Assembly (NCBI RefSeq): GCF_041146795.1
Contig: NC_135173.1
Location: 56,224,865 to 56,288,864, forward strand
Direction: 5' to 3'
Source of the DNA: Maylandia zebra
Taxonomy: Eukaryota; Chordata; Actinopteri; Cichliformes; Cichlidae
Length of the DNA stretch: 64,000 bases
The notes under the pieces are model-generated. The model did not search any database, was not told the origin of the DNA, and saw nothing but the letters and a program-made list of their open reading frames with translations. The translations under genes and the position numbers were made by a program. The stretch's first letter is position 1. The number at the start of each line of letters is the position of its first letter. Shown in pieces: positions 10,800-24,344 of the stretch.

Positions 10800-13700
10800 G
10801 GTTATTTTGCTAAATGCTTCCTAAATCTTTTTTTTTTTTTTTTAACTCATGTTCACCCTCTAGCATGCTTAAATAATCCAGTTTTTGGCTCCATGCTAAC
10901 ATTTGGTGCTTTTAATCTATATACACAACATAGAAATATTCATGGTAAATGTAGATTGCCAAAAAACTAAAACAGAGGTGGAGTAGGGTCTGCAAATCTT
11001 AATAAAATGTGTCTGTCATCTCTGTCACAACTACAGTTATGAATGAGTTATTTGCAAAGATATAAGAAGAAACATGGATTCACTGTTGAAAGTAATTACG
11101 TGTCACCAGTTAAATGCAGGAGATTTAGGGCATATCAGGTGAAGTCAGACATTGTGGGCTCCTGTCTTAGCAAAACCATTTCTGCAAAACCATCATGTGT
11201 TCAGTGGAGTACGTGTTTCTTCATCATTACCTCATATGTGGAATGATGTCACTGCCTTTGATGACTGTCCTGGGTACATAACGAACTCTTGTTGTCACTA
11301 CAGAGAAAACAGCAGGCGGTATCTCTAAAATATTAATGCCTGAATCACACAAACCAATGGGGCGACCTGTGATTAAAGGCCTGAAGGTGTATTATCATTG
11401 AGAGACATGTGCAGGCACAAGCTGGTGATGAACGACTGCCCAAGACTTTATAGCCAACAACTGTAGGTCTGTATGCGTGTGTGTATGTGTGACAGTGTCC
11501 TGAAGCCACATTGGTGGTCTTTATCTTTTTTGAATAGTGTGGACAAAGTTGGATACAAAACATATGTGCCGCTGCTGCTATTGACGCTAAATAATAACCT
11601 TGTATTTATATTTTGTGAATATCAATGAAGAAAACTGTCACCTGTGCAACAGTGTGCTTCACAAAGGTGTTGTTCTTAATAGTTTGTGGATACAAAAGCA
11701 ATGAGTGGCAAGACCATTAGGATCTCAGATGCTTTACAGCAGAAAATCCTTTTTGTTAAAGCCTATGTGTTACATGTTTTTCTAATTGCACGAGTGTACA
11801 TTACACCGACTGTACCATCATTCTCAATTATGTTTATATGTTTGAAAATGTGTTCTGTTGCACTGTGTTACTAAATCAAGCAGCTTCCTATGTATTCTCT
11901 CTGTGCTCAGTGATGTAGTTAATGAACAAGCCAGATGACGCATTTACTCCATGACACAAAGAATCTAAGACATTATTGGCTTTTTCCTGTCCTGTGCGTA
12001 CAGTATGATAGACGTTGAATCGTCAGCCAAAGCTTTGCAGCAGCCACATCACATTCTTTGTATAAAGCCGTAGTTTAGTTCAAATGTTCCTCACGTGTGT
12101 ATTTTGGACTCACAGCTTGCTTTTGATGCTGTCAGTTATACCGAACTACTCTGTTATTCTACAGAAAATTATGTTTGACATTTGAATCTGGCCTTTCTCA
12201 GCGAAGATGGTTAATTATTTGTCGATCACTCAACAGGAGATTAGAGCAGATACAGGCACTCAATAGTTTGAGTGCAGTGCATCTCAAAATATCACAGTTG
12301 CATAATCACGACGCCACTTTTCAGCAATATTTTTTGCTTTTATAATATCCTGTATTGCATTAAATCTTTACAAGAAATTCAAGACTTTTGTACCCTATAC
12401 ATACACACATTTAGGTTACACACATTGTGGATCTTGAACCACAATGTCACATGATGAGGTACTAAAAGTGTTTCTTACATTTCCATACAGGTTTGAAATT
12501 GAACATTATACATTTAACAGACCCACAATTCCTGTTATAGATGAACAATTTATGGAAACATGAGCACTGTCTTGAAGTCCAGAGTACTTCTCCTGGTCGT
12601 GTAGTTTCTTTAAACCACAGTAATATTGGAGTTCAGGAAGTGTCCTCTTATTTAACAAATGACCCCAAATACATTGTAGCTCAGTGACACAGAACATGCT
12701 CAGTTTCTTGCCAAAGGTCACTACTTACTGAAAGCCGTAAAGTAATAAGACAGGCAGGTGCCAGCAGTCGTCTTTGGTCACATATCAAATCCTATTTAAA
12801 AATGATCTTTGATATTAAATATCCTTTATACTGAAAATCATATTTGCTGATCTTCACTGACAAAACTCCAAAGAGTCCATATGTCTGTTTTGACAAATAA
12901 CATTAATGATTAATTGATGTCCTTAATTAATCATTAATGACCTTACTGTAATTAGAAAGGCCTCCTGGGAAGTTTAGCTCAAACCCAGATTTCGTCTTGA
13001 AGCAGCTTCAGTTTAAAATCTCGGCATCAGTTTAGTAAATTCTTGAGTAGAACAATTTTCAGTGAAGAACTGCACCAGTAAGTGATACAAAGGCTGGACT
13101 ATCAATGAGAGACAGATCAGGCCATACATGTTCCAGCAGGGGCAGCAGGAAAGTGTTTTTTCTCTTGTCCTCTTGTCATCCTCTGATGAGCACACCACTT
13201 TCCCAGATAAGGCAATCTGTTGTAGAAAGTCTGCCCCCCTTATTTGTTACTAAGCAACACCAATATGTGTTTAAAATAAATATTAATTTGTTCTTTACAA
13301 AAACAAAAACAAAAAAACCCCTGTCATTTTCATTTTCTGGCTGAGTCACAGGGGAGGCTGACCAAGCAAACATGACCAGACTTCATAAATGAAGCTAACT
13401 ATACCATTTTAATCAAAATACATTATCATCATACATTAAGTACAAGGTTAGTACACAAAGACAACATGCTTTATTCCCCTAAATACAATCTAATAATCTG
13501 TTAGGCTGCTTACCCCTCATGTGTGGTGTCGTTTCCACAACTGAGTTCTCATTTTCTTGATTCACCTAGTTATATGAGAACCAAAAAACCAAATACAAAA
13601 AACAAGCATCTAGTCCTTTTTATAAATCGGTGGTAGTGGGAAATAAAACTTCATGAATTTTTAGCAGAAAACAACTTGGACCTTCTTTATATTTACAAAA

Positions 13701-16150
13701 AAAAGAAAAGAAAAGAAAAGAGCCACAGTTTGCAGGTGAGTCAGAAGTGGATGGGAATACACAAACCACACGCTTGTGTATTCCCACTGATATTCCCAAG
13801 CCCTAACCCTAACCCAGACAGTGTCTGATGTAATACCCTGTGCCAAACCACATATTTTATTGTTAACCTCAAAGAAAATCTATTGAATAATGTTGCCTTG
13901 ACATTTTCTTAGACTTTGAATTTAGTTTGTGTGATATATAAATAAAACGTTGCTACTAATAGCACACAGTCAGTATTGGAAAATAAAAAGAAATCTCTAA
14001 TAGGGGATTTTATATTATATTTAAATTATCTTCTCTTATTAGTTTATGTCTTATTATTACAATATTTCTTTACAGATGTAAACAACAAATGATTTCAAAT
14101 TTAAATGCTCTCTTCACAAAGTTTTAAATGCTTATCAGAAAATTAAGAAACCAAAAGCATTACACACACACTCACAAACACAGCTCACTCCTAATGAGGA
14201 GTTCTGGCACGAACGGTGACGCACAGAGTGACGAAAAGGGGGAGCGGACAGCATGTGGGAGATAAGGGCTCGAGGCATATTTTAAAGACGTCACAGGTAG
14301 CAGCTACATTTGGATGGCTGACACTTGGAGTGAGGAGAAACTGTCCCAAAAAGCTACAACTGTGCTCAACTCAGTCAATTGAAATCACAATTTTTGTGCC
14401 ATATTTGGTAAAACTGAAAATACTAATCTGAGGCACATTTCCTGGATTGATTTCCTGATGCAGTTTTATCTAGAGTTTTATAAACAACAACAAAATGTGT
14501 TCAGGGAATGAGTCTTGTACTTTGCCAAGTGCTAGAGATCAATAATACTAATAATATTTCATCAGTTGTCTCTTATGTCCTCTTTAATATCCCGTTATCT
14601 CTCTTTGAAGTGTCAAAAACACTCTTCTTTTTTTTAAACAATTGTTTAATATTTAATATTATTTGTTTTCTCCATCCTCTTACATTATATTAGGTATAGA
14701 TTAAATTATGCTTTTTGGAATTATAGTTTTTTTTTTAACAAATAAGAAAATTACTACATTATATAAAATTTCTGCTTTAAAAATCTCTCTCTAGTAATGT
14801 CTTTGTGCTAGAAAGATGCAATTGTGCTTTAGGTGCAACCACTTTTATGTTAACAATTTCTTAGCTGCCCCATATAATTTGGATGCATTTCCCCCCACAA
14901 TAGCTGAATGAATACACTGACACAGGACATGAAGATCTGATCACGGCTGATGACTCAAACTTTGTGTGATGGATAGGGTTTTTTTTTTTTTTGCTCTGCT
15001 AGAAGCCAGTTCCTGAACATGACGCTCACAGGAAATAAAGAGACAATCACATGAACATTCGGAAGAGGTTTGTGAAAGTGGAGGGCAATCAAACGAGTGA
15101 GAATATAAATATCCACATTTCAAAATTATCAAATGACACTTAGAATTGATTGCAACCTTTTAAAAATTGAACAAAATGCATAATTATGGCATGGCATCTT
15201 CCCATGGGGTGATTATCCTGCTCGATTACAGCCAATCACAGACAAATTGCATTGTCGTGGTGAGGGTTTGTGCAAGCACCATCTGCTCACATAAAAGCAT
15301 CAGACTTGCCTCTGGATTTTGTTTCAGTAATTTTGTCCACGTCACAGCTGAGAATATCACTGCAAATGAACTGTCTAGTTTGGTATTTTGGGAAATGGGC
15401 TGAGAGCAAGAGAAAAAGAGAGAGAGAAAGGGAGGAAAACCCTTAGAAAATACAGCTTCAGTGTACACTTTTGTCCTTCCCAAGGTGAGAAAAATCTGCA
15501 TTTCTGCTTGAGGGGATGTTGTATCTGTGTGTTTGGCTGATCCAGCTGGACCCAACTTGGGATCACCATGCGTCATAAAGACATAGTACACAGTCATTTC
15601 CCAAAAGGGAAACTCAGGTAGAAACTCGTGCTGAGTATTTCAGTTTTATGCTCATCTAAACTCATTTGCTTTACCTGATTCAGTTTGTATGCATATTATA
15701 TATAACTGCACTGCAATAAACTGCACTCCATCTGTGTAGTCTTCCTATATGTCCTTAACGGGCCTGAACAGCTCTTTCAATTCAAAATTGGATAGAAATC
15801 GAAACAAATTAATCCAGTTGTGCCACAATAAAGAGCTAATAACCCCACAGCTGTGTATTGTGAGCCTTTGGAGAGGTGTGGGTTCCTTGCAACCTTTAAA
15901 ATTGTATATTAAGTATTTAACTTGAACAGCTATCATTAAATGCCTGATGCTTTTCACATATTTTAATTAAATCAATTACCTGTTTTCTTATGATACAGTT
16001 TTTGGTACAATGTTGCATTTACTATAATAGTAATTTTATATTGTAACAATTTACTGTTTTACTGGAGTTTGAATGCACTGTAAGCTTTACAGGATAATAC
16101 AGTCGTGCAAGACAGTGGATCAGCATAAAATAAGTCACACAGGATAGATT
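10800..16150. other. Intergenic, no gene recognised
   Basis: No frame here shows recognisable protein features. Small items only: a poly(T) run at 10831-10845, a 15-bp palindrome at 12901-12939, an AAAAG run near 13699-13720 and two and a half CCCTAA units at 13801-13815. A CCAAT box at 15232 lies about 55 bases before an ATAAAAG at 15291, a promoter-like pairing with no gene behind it. Confidence 0.55.
12901..12939. repeat. Perfect 15-bp palindrome
   Basis: Arms cattaatgattaatt (12901-12915) and aattaatcattaatg (12925-12939) pair perfectly around a 9-base loop. The arms contain TAAT/ATTA cores as in homeodomain sites. Confidence 0.7.
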
Positions 16151-16154
16151 TACA

Positions 16155-16160
16155 TTTATT
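16155..16160 (-). terminator. Candidate s100z poly(A) signal
   Basis: TTTATT on the plus strand gives AATAAA on the gene strand, about 770 bases after the s100z stop. It is an assignment by position only. Confidence 0.35.
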
Positions 16161-16927
16161 AAGTGCATTTACTTTTAACATGATGTCTTCAAGAATCTTT
16201 AGTAGGTTTCATTTGTGGCCATATAAGAAATTATTGAAAGACAACGCTGAAGTCAAATCTTGTTCAAAAGTGCACAAAATACCACACATGGCATATAGCA
16301 GTGAGACATTTATTCCTTTTACAGGGGAACGCTTGGCTAAATCACTGTGGGCCTGCGTATTTTTCCACGACTCTAATTTTGTGCCAGGAAAAGGTAATTC
16401 CCCTTAGGGAACGGAGGCTAAGAGTAAATGCGAAACTGTTCATTGCATCCTTAACATATTAAATGAACATATGACCTTTAAAACTTCCAGACATCTGTTG
16501 GAACAAAATCTTGTAAGGATTTAGGAAAGGTTTTTAGATGACCACATTATCATTTTTAAGGAAAATACCTCTGAATTAATCAACAGTAAGTTATTCTATT
16601 CTTTCTTTTGCAGACTAAACTAAAAGAAAACCAATTACACATTTATGCACAAAGGTTTGGATGAAACACTTCCATACACAAAAAAATCAACAATAACAAC
16701 ACCATGGAGGGCTTAAGGAAAGGGTTTTTCTAGTTATATTTATAACAAAAATAATAAAATAATTTGTAAAAGACAAGGTCGATGTGAGATCAAGTGATTG
16801 TTTAACAGCTCCAGTCTGTACATTGTTACATTTACATCCACAAATGACAATCCTATGCTCTGGGAAAACTACGACACAATTCAGCTACAGCTTAAAATGT
16901 GGATGGACATTGGGTTTTTTTGGACAC

Positions 16928-18708
16928 CTATTTCTTTTTCTTCTGTTGCTCTTGGAAGAAGTCGTTGCAGGCAACAGTCAGAGCTGCCACCAACACAACA
17001 AACTCATTGAAATCCACCTCGTTGTCCTTGTTAGAGTCCAGGTCATTCATGATTTTCTCCACCAGCATGGGATCTTTCTGAGACTGAAAACAAAACACAA
17101 ACAGATAGTGATTCAACAAATATGCAACTGGAATGATTATGTCTTTGTGACTCTTGTAATGCCTTGTAATGATTTTTCCATAAAACAAACTTGTTACCAA
17201 TATTATCAACTTCTTAGCCAAATACCTTCAACGCTTCTAAGCTTCCGGTAATAATGCATAAAATGTGACTGTTACTGGTGGTTGATATTGACTCAAGGCA
17301 AAGCCCCATGTCCGGTGGTGAGCAGAGTGATGCTGCCACTAAATGACCCGTGAGCCTCAGCTAATCAAATGCGACATTTATTACTTTGCTCATTTCCTCC
17401 ATGACTGGGAAACAAGACGTTTTTTTATTCGTCCTCTAACCTCCAAGGCACCAGTGATCTTTCTGTTGTGGCACTAAAGTCAGCATTTCTCAGAAGGTTA
17501 AAATTAAAATCCACACTGGGGGTTAATTTAAATTAGAAAAAATATCACCACAGCAGTTTTGCATTTTCTAATGTAGTTTCAATTTAAATTTGGTCTGAAA
17601 AGCTCAAAGCTACGTTAAAATACAAAGTCACCTTGAGTGAGTCGACAGTAGACATAAACATGAAAAATGCAAGACTACCATTTTATCAGTAAATAAATCT
17701 AACAATCTTAATCAAGAGCACACTTAATTTGAATTTTGCATTACTTTTTTAAAATTCTTTCAATTCTATCAAGACAGAACATGTAGTAGTAAGTACTGTA
17801 TCATGCTTTGGTTGTCAAGTGTCAAAGTTTCCTGTTGGCAGAAACTCAGGGTGAACGCCACTGTGTCTATTCTCAGAGGTGACTACAGCCCACAGGGATG
17901 TGATGACATCACGAGGGTGTCTATATTTGGAGGTGATATGGGTCACTGATGATGATGATGATGATGATGATGTGTGAGCACCTGAGGCCTCCCACCCACA
18001 TGAAGGGGGACGGACAGTAACAAGAAAGATATCTGAAGGCATCAGGTTTTAGACCTTGGCTGTTTTGTTGATGCTGTGGTCTCAATCATTTGAAATTGCA
18101 GGCTTGTACGCGCTGCTATCACACAGACTCAGGGGCAGGGATTTATCTCAAATGACCTTATCTATCTCTCTCCCCGCATCATTTATTTGCCATGGTGGTC
18201 ATGCGAGAGCCACAAGCAGTTACACTTTGACAGCAAGAAAGCAATCAATGAAAAAACAATTTCCTCCAACAAGGTCAGGATGTTACATCATTTGAACACA
18301 TCACTCTTAAGATTGACTTTTAAGTGAATAAGACTTCAAAGTGTTCAAGATCCATAAGCAAATTAATGCAATTACTATTGGTCATTATAGTTCAGTTAAT
18401 GAAATGCATAGTCATACTTCAGTACACCAGCATGTTCCCATTAATTTAAATCCATACAGGGATTGTGCTTCCTGTTGAAAATTCTGCATGACATTAAATC
18501 TTTGTCTAAATGCCGAACAGATAAAACAAACAACAAAATAATCATTGCATTTAAACATCAGCCTTACCGTGAGGAAGTCAGTGAGCTCACTGTTCAAGAG
18601 TTCCTTCAGCTCACCCTTGTTGAGCTTGTATTTATCTCCATCATGTCCCGAGTAATTGTAGAAAACTGTCATCAGTGCATCCATTGCACTCTCAAGCTGG
18701 CTTGGCAT
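16928..18708 (-). CDS. s100z: S100 calcium-binding protein Z
   Basis: This is a small dimeric EF-hand calcium sensor. Two coding exons: 18568-18708 (47 codons, donor gtaagg) and 16928-17083 (51 codons plus stop, acceptor ttttcag), giving 98 residues (human S100Z 99). The first exon holds the S100-type pseudo-EF-hand around KYKLNKGELKELL. The second holds a canonical EF loop DSNKDNEVDFNE at about residues 63-74, then FVVLVAALTVACNDFF, nearly identical to human S100Z. The exon boundary within the inter-EF linker is the usual S100 position. An untranslated piece continues to an acceptor at 18743, and a further 5' exon probably starts upstream of the donor at about 18847. Next to crhbp and the PAR genes as in mammals. 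No defects seen. Confidence 0.95.
17950..17972. repeat. Short GAT trinucleotide microsatellite
   Basis: About eight uninterrupted gat units lie in the s100z intron. Confidence 0.8.
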
Positions 18709-18849
18709 TTTGCTGGAGAGATTAAAGGTGCGCTTGCAGTTTCCTGAAAAATAATGTAAAACAAATAATACAAAAATACACATGCACACACACACATATG
18801 AAAAAGCATTACAACAACTATTAGCTCATAACAGTGGTGTTCCTACCTG

Positions 18850-19760
18850 GTTAGAGTCCTGCAAAAATGAGATCACAGACTCTTCTGAATGGCTTGTTTA
18901 TCAGGAAGTCAGAGGATGCAACGTGGGATAATTAATTCCACAGGTGAGACCCCCATGGCAACAGTTCTTTCCAGGTTTTAATCAGTGTAGCTAAGTGAAA
19001 AACAAACCATGTATCATGGGTATTCATCAAATCCTGAGCCAGACGTGAGCCTTGACGCATGTGTAACTTAATATATCCCTGAAGTGAGTTCAGTACTGTG
19101 CAATATACTTCATTAGAGATAGAATAGGTTAAAACTTGCCTACCTGCTCTGATGTGTTACTCATAAAAGGGCAGCATGGAGATACTACTTAGAGCAGGTG
19201 CTTTCTGATCATAACAATGACAAATGAACACGAAGCATCTCATGGCTTTTATGCCTATCCTTTAAATATTCATTCATTCCTTTTATTTATGCATTTGCAT
19301 TTTCTAAGGCATTAGGCATGGGTCTTTCAGCTGGATTAGCTATGAATGTTTACGCAATGAAAGATACAACTTCTGCCCAGTTGCAACTAGACACACTTTG
19401 TTGTAAAATTTGCTAAAGTTTCTCAGCCTTTCTGGACATTGGTGTTTTTTTCATTCACTTTTAGTCTAGTCCTTGTGCTGACTGTCAGGACTAACCAAAA
19501 AACCCAGCTCAAGAGCAGAGACCAAGACAGGATTATAGCCGTAATAAATACTTTTATTGGCTAGAATGGTTTGAGGCTCCATTTCAGTCAGTGGTGTTTG
19601 AGATTTTGTCAAAATTGATAGAATTCTGAAGACATAAAAATAATCTCAGATTGTGTTCTACCATGCAATACCATCTGAAAAAATTCAGAAGCAAGAGCTT
19701 AATTTTGCATTATATCAGTCATACCAAATACACTGCCAATGCAGTAAAAGCATACCTGGA
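18850..19760. other. Intergenic and s100z upstream region
   Basis: This should hold the s100z 5' untranslated exon and promoter. No convincing TATA box was found. Nothing else is recognised. Confidence 0.4.
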
Positions 19761-19769
19761 TAGAAAAAC

Positions 19770-20000
19770 ACAAACTGGAAAACTATCCGTTATGGACTGA
19801 TAGCAGTGTGGGAACATCTTGAAACCAAATGCATATTGACGTGGAAAAAAAGGTTTGAGTGTCCTTCAAGAAGGCTATTCCTGAAGACTGCTTAAAGAAG
19901 AGTGTTAAAGAATAAAGTTGGCTATACCAGATATTGACTTCCAAGCTTTCAAGAACTGCAGAAATTTCTTTTTTTGCCTTATATACTGAATTTCCATGTG
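19770..20000 (+). mobile_element. Tc1-like transposon, 3' fragment
   Basis: The words gcagtgtgggaacatcttga, tgtccttcaagaaggctatt and cctgaagactgcttaaagaa match the end of a common fish Tc1-like transposase (EAVWDHL, then the C-terminal NVLQEA segment) and its tail gccttatatactgaatttcc. Only the last quarter of the element is present and it is disrupted. Confidence 0.65.
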
Positions 20001-20004
20001 TGGA

Positions 20005-21640
20005 GAAGTTTATAAAATGAAAGTTGCATTGAGTGACTTTGCTGCTTTTCTTCTTGTTCTCTCAGGCTGACCTTGCGATTCAAATGTTTTGATGTTCTCG
20101 TTCTTGGGTTTATTTTTAGTAACTGCAGCTTTCATCCTTTGTCATTCTGTGTCCCTCTCATACACAGTCGCCCCTCCTTTGTCACCGTGTCATAACTGAG
20201 AGAGGAGAATAACACTCTATTCAGCTCCGAGCCCTCGTGACAACACCTGAGAGATGTTCGTTGTCAGGTGTCCCTGCAACTTCTCTCCCACTTGCAGCCA
20301 CTGTCACAAAGAAAATGACTTTCCATTTGTTAAGGTGATGAAATTGTTTCCTTCACAGCTGCTGTTAGTAATGATTGTGCAGAAGGTGCCCTGTAAAACC
20401 ATAAACTGGCATTACAGCAAACACTGCAATGTGTCTCATTACACAATTATCTTTCAATAAATACAAAATTCTTGTATTTTCCGCAAGATGATCCATGTCT
20501 ATCATGTACAACTTAACAGATGTAGAGTGAAATTCTAAGCAACAGGCACTTTGATGAAATGATGCACATGATCACAATACTCATCACTATAGGCCATTAA
20601 ATGATCATTTTTTTTACCCTATGATAAACCAGGAATCTTGTTGCTATTTGAAAATGAATTTAAAGACACGCTTGTCTCCTGCTCACTTGGCAGATGCTCT
20701 TCCACTTTAGATCTCCTCATGTTCTCTCTCGTCATTTGCAGCAGCTTTAAGATCACTACAAAGAGAAAAGATGATGTGTCCATTTTGTTTACAGGTAAAA
20801 TTTGACCTTTTTCATTGCAATAAAGAAAACATGGCTTCAATATAATAACTGTTTTTAACACTAATAATGTCCAAAATTATGCATTTAAATAAAAGGCTAT
20901 CATTAACATTCCCATTGAAGAGCGCCTAATATCTTTAATTGAGGAGATAGGAATTGAACTATGAATAGCTAAGATAAGAAGAAAGTGTGTTCAACATCTT
21001 GTGGATCAATTCAGAATACATAAATTTGTTTAAATATGTTATTAAATATTACTATATGCATTTTTTGTTTTTGCACTGTATTTGTATTTGCATTTCAGCC
21101 AAAGCTATCACCCCCAAGTAACCATCAAAAATAATGTAGGTTTAAGATACAAAGTACTTACTGTAATTGCAGACATGCCAGTGGAGTTATTCTATTTTAT
21201 CGTCAGAAAGTATATGTAGTGTTATGTACTGTCAGTGTACCTGGGTCATTGACCCAGTGTGTTCAGTTTGGACTTTTGTCAGTTTAGTTCTATTTCCTGT
21301 GTCAGTGGTGTTCTCGCCTGTTTCCAGTCATTATCATTATCCAGTCTATTTAAAGACTGGAAGAAAAAATATGTGGAAAAAGAAAAAAAAAGAAAAAATA
21401 TGTGGACTATGTACAAAAGTTAGAAAAAAAATAAAACAGAAGGAAAGGCCCATCATCACTGACTAACATGTATGGAGTTATGACTCCATGACTCCATAAC
21501 TGTGAATTGAGGTTGCGTTTAGAAGTTCGATTTAAAAAAAAAAAAAAAAACTGATAAGGAATGAAGCAGAAATGCAGAAGAAAAATTGTTTAATTCTTGA
21601 AAAGCAGATAAAAAGTAGGAAGAGCTGAAGCAAAGTATGG
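20005..21640. other. Intergenic, no gene recognised
   Basis: Short frames without recognisable motifs. Poly(A)-rich runs near 21380-21440 and 21535-21550. Confidence 0.55.
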
Positions 21641-21654
21641 CATGGCTGGTGTCT

Positions 21655-21830
21655 CCAGAGAGATTAAAAGAGATCTCAAAATGCTAGTGGAAAAAAATAT
21701 TGTTGATCATTTTGAGAATAAAGTTGTAATTTTGAGATGAAAGTCGAAACAGTATTTTGGGAAAGAAGCTGAATTATGGTTTTGAGAAATTGTTTTTTAG
21801 AATTTTTGAGATCACCATTGTTTCAAGAAA
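21655..21830. repeat. Degenerate tandem 'tttgagaataaagt' repeat
   Basis: Words such as ttttgagaataaagttgtaa and gagatgaaagtcgaaa recur in loosely spaced form. This composition is common in fish genomes. Confidence 0.4.
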
Positions 21831-22054
21831 CACTGCCATGTTTGCAATATCCTCTACAAAATGCCCTGTTTAGATGAGTGGCTGCATTGTAATCAGTTGT
21901 TGGGAAAATTACATCATGATTTTACTGTATACTTACAGAACTTTAAATATGTTAAATTCCTTTAAGCATCAAAGCAATCTGGGAACTTTCAGTAGTTTAA
22001 AAAAAAAACTTTGGAAGAATTTCCAAAAGCCTGAAGTTCAACAAGAATTTGTTC

Positions 22055-22195
22055 AAGATCATCCGTCCATGCATTTTCATCAGCTTATTCAATTCGGCAT
22101 CACAGGGGTGAAGGATCTGTGCCAGCTATCACAGGGTGGGAGAACAGGCCGCCTATCTGTCACAGGAGCACTCAGCACTTTAGACCACTCAGCAG
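22055..22195 (+). repeat. V-SINE/LINE-tail-type fragment
   Basis: A run beginning tccgtccatgcattttcatc, with gccagctatcacagggtggg and cgcctatctgtcacagg, is a degenerate copy of the same repeat type as at 3832. Confidence 0.45.
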
Positions 22196-22507
22196 AAAGA
22201 CGTAAACTCAAAAACACTGCTTTAATAGCTGTGATTAAATTTGAAGTAAACAAAACAATAAAAATACAAGACAGAAAGAAACTAATTGGTAAATGGAGAT
22301 TCCTTAAGCTGGAAGCAGATTCCAGCTCACCCCTCCTGTGGAGCATCTGTAGTGCCTCCTGCACAAACTGATTCATCCTAGTTCTGGATCCTAAGTCCAT
22401 TATCTTCACATCACAACCTGCCTGCCACGCTCCAGCATTGCCACTAACCTGTTCCCGGGAAAGGAAATATTGCACCCTTCTCGGAAGCCCCCATGGAAAA
22501 AGTAAGA

Positions 22508-22880
22508 CTGTCATCCAATATAAATTCTGTTAATCAACGGCCTGGAACCAATTAACCTTCTCTCCTTCGCTTTAAGATCAGCCCTTGAATTGCCTTGTTT
22601 TTCTCCCCTCACTGTCACTTTCTTAAAGGTGATGACAGCACGGGAGCCCTTACTGAATGAAGCTGTGTCAGACTGGGAATAGGACCTTGCGTTGCTTCAG
22701 GATCTTTTTGGGAACCTGGTCATTTACACTAGTCTGTTTCTTTCAGCTCCGTGCCACAATTCTTCACCCGCTCTGTCTTCTTGAAATGGCTGGAGACTGT
22801 CTTCCATCATAAATTCTATTAATTTATGGCCTGGAAACCTGATTAACCCCCACTGTCAATTTCTTAAATAAAATTTCTGT
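22508..22880. repeat. Two-copy direct repeat
   Basis: Segments at 22508-22557 and 22799-22849 share a diverged version of 'ctgtcwtccawyataaattct...atcarcggcctggaa'. The spacing is about 290 bases, suggesting an old local duplication. Confidence 0.5.
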
Positions 22881-23498
22881 AAACCGCTCATTGGTTGACA
22901 GAAATTTTCATCTTTTGAATTTTGGGTCCTGACTTCCTAAAATTATAACAGCATCCTACTGCAAGTATTTCCTCTGCATTCCCATTAGAAATTGGTTCTC
23001 AATTAAAATAATTCTACCATAGCTGTAATGTACAAATTATTGTAATAATTTATTGTGTGAAGAAAGAATGACAAGCAACAGAAAAATTGAAATTAAACAA
23101 CAAAAACGCTGTTTACGTGCTATTAAAGATTCACTCCCACTAATTGTTGCATTTTGGCAAACATTTCAGTGTTGTTTAGTACAGATATGTTGGAAGAGAA
23201 GAAAATACAAATTATATGAAAGTGATCCGTGGTGTTTTGTGCAAAGCTGGAAGACTTCACTTGTTCTTTACTGACTGATTTCTGACCAAAAATCTATCAG
23301 CTCACCATAAAATGCATGTTGAAATATGGTGTTTGTAGGAAACTCCTACAAATACTTATGAATTGCAACAATAACATCTAGGATCTAAATTTAGATACTA
23401 GTGTAAAACAATTCTTTAAAGTTGTAAAAGTTCAAGTACATCACCTTCTTTACTCAATGAAAGAACCTAATTCAGACTTGCAGGGGACTGGAGCCTAT
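22881..23498. other. Intergenic, no gene recognised
   Basis: AT-rich; no frame with recognisable motifs and no recognised repeat. Confidence 0.5.
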
Positions 23499-24304
23499 TG
23501 TCATGGTTCGGGGTCCTTTTGACTTGATTTTGTGTTTCTTGTGTTTTTATGACCTGTTGTGAAATGAAACTAGTTCATGCATTTATTATTTCTAGGCTGG
23601 ACTACTGTAATTACTACTGTATTATCAGGAAGTGCTAAAAACTCCCCGAAAAGCCTTCAATTAATCCAAAATGCTGCAGCAAGAGTCCTGACAGGGACTA
23701 GAAAGAGAGAGCATATTTCTCCTGTTTTGGCTTCCCTTCATTGGCTCCCTGTTAAATCCAGAATTGAATTCAAAATCCTGCTCCTCACATACAAGGTCTT
23801 AAATAATCAGGCCCCATCTTATCTTAATGACCTTGTAGTACCATATCACCCTATTAGAGCACTTTGCTCTCGCACTGCAGGCCTACTTGTTGTTCCTAGA
23901 GTATTTAAAAGTAGAATGGGAGGGAGAGCCTTCAGTTTTCAGGCCCCTCTTCTGTGGAATCAGCTTCCAGTTTGGATTTTGGCTTTTTGCTAAAGCATGT
24001 AGTTTGGGCAGGATCAGGTGACCCTGAATCCTCCCTTAGTTATGCTGCAATAGGAATAGGCCATCCTGTTCATCTCCCCAAGTGTCTCTCCAGCTACATT
24101 TCCATGTTTCAGGTTGTTTAGTTTTATGTTTCTAGTTTCATGTTTAGCTGTCCCCAGTTTAGGTTTTTGTTAGTGGTTTTGTGGTAATTCTTACAGCCAC
24201 AGTAAAGGCTCATTTTCAGTTTGAAACAGTCTCTCCTGCATCATTTTCTGTGCCTGGGTCCACACCTCTCAATCTCCACACGGTTTGCCTCACAAACCGT
24301 TACA
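23499..24304 (+). mobile_element. LTR-type fossil with nested L2-like fragment
   Basis: The segment begins TGTCATGGTT and ends AACCGTTACA, imperfect inverted ends starting TG and ending CA. An AGTAAA-like poly(A) signal lies near the right end, and the flanks cctat/gctat could be a worn 5-bp target duplication. An L2-like fragment lies inside, so the LTR is the older of the two. No internal coding region is present, as in a solo LTR. Family not assigned. Confidence 0.5.
23568..24055 (+). mobile_element. L2-like LINE ORF2 3' fragment
   Basis: The frame reads AARVLTGTRKREHISPVLAS, SLHWLPVKSRIEFKILLLTY and LNDLVVPYHPIRAL, nearly identical to the longer copy at 36.3 kb. This is the region after the reverse transcriptase of fish L2-like LINEs. 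It is truncated at both ends and lies inside the LTR-type segment. Confidence 0.85.
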
Positions 24305-24344
24305 GCTATTCCACCTGTCATAAGGCGAGACACCCAATCTATTC

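Noticed and set aside
13801-13815. Interstitial telomere repeat
   Set aside because: Only about two and a half CCCTAA units, which is within chance.
15232-15297. CCAAT plus ATAAAAG promoter
   Set aside because: The spacing is plausible, but no open gene, splice signals or conserved product follow.
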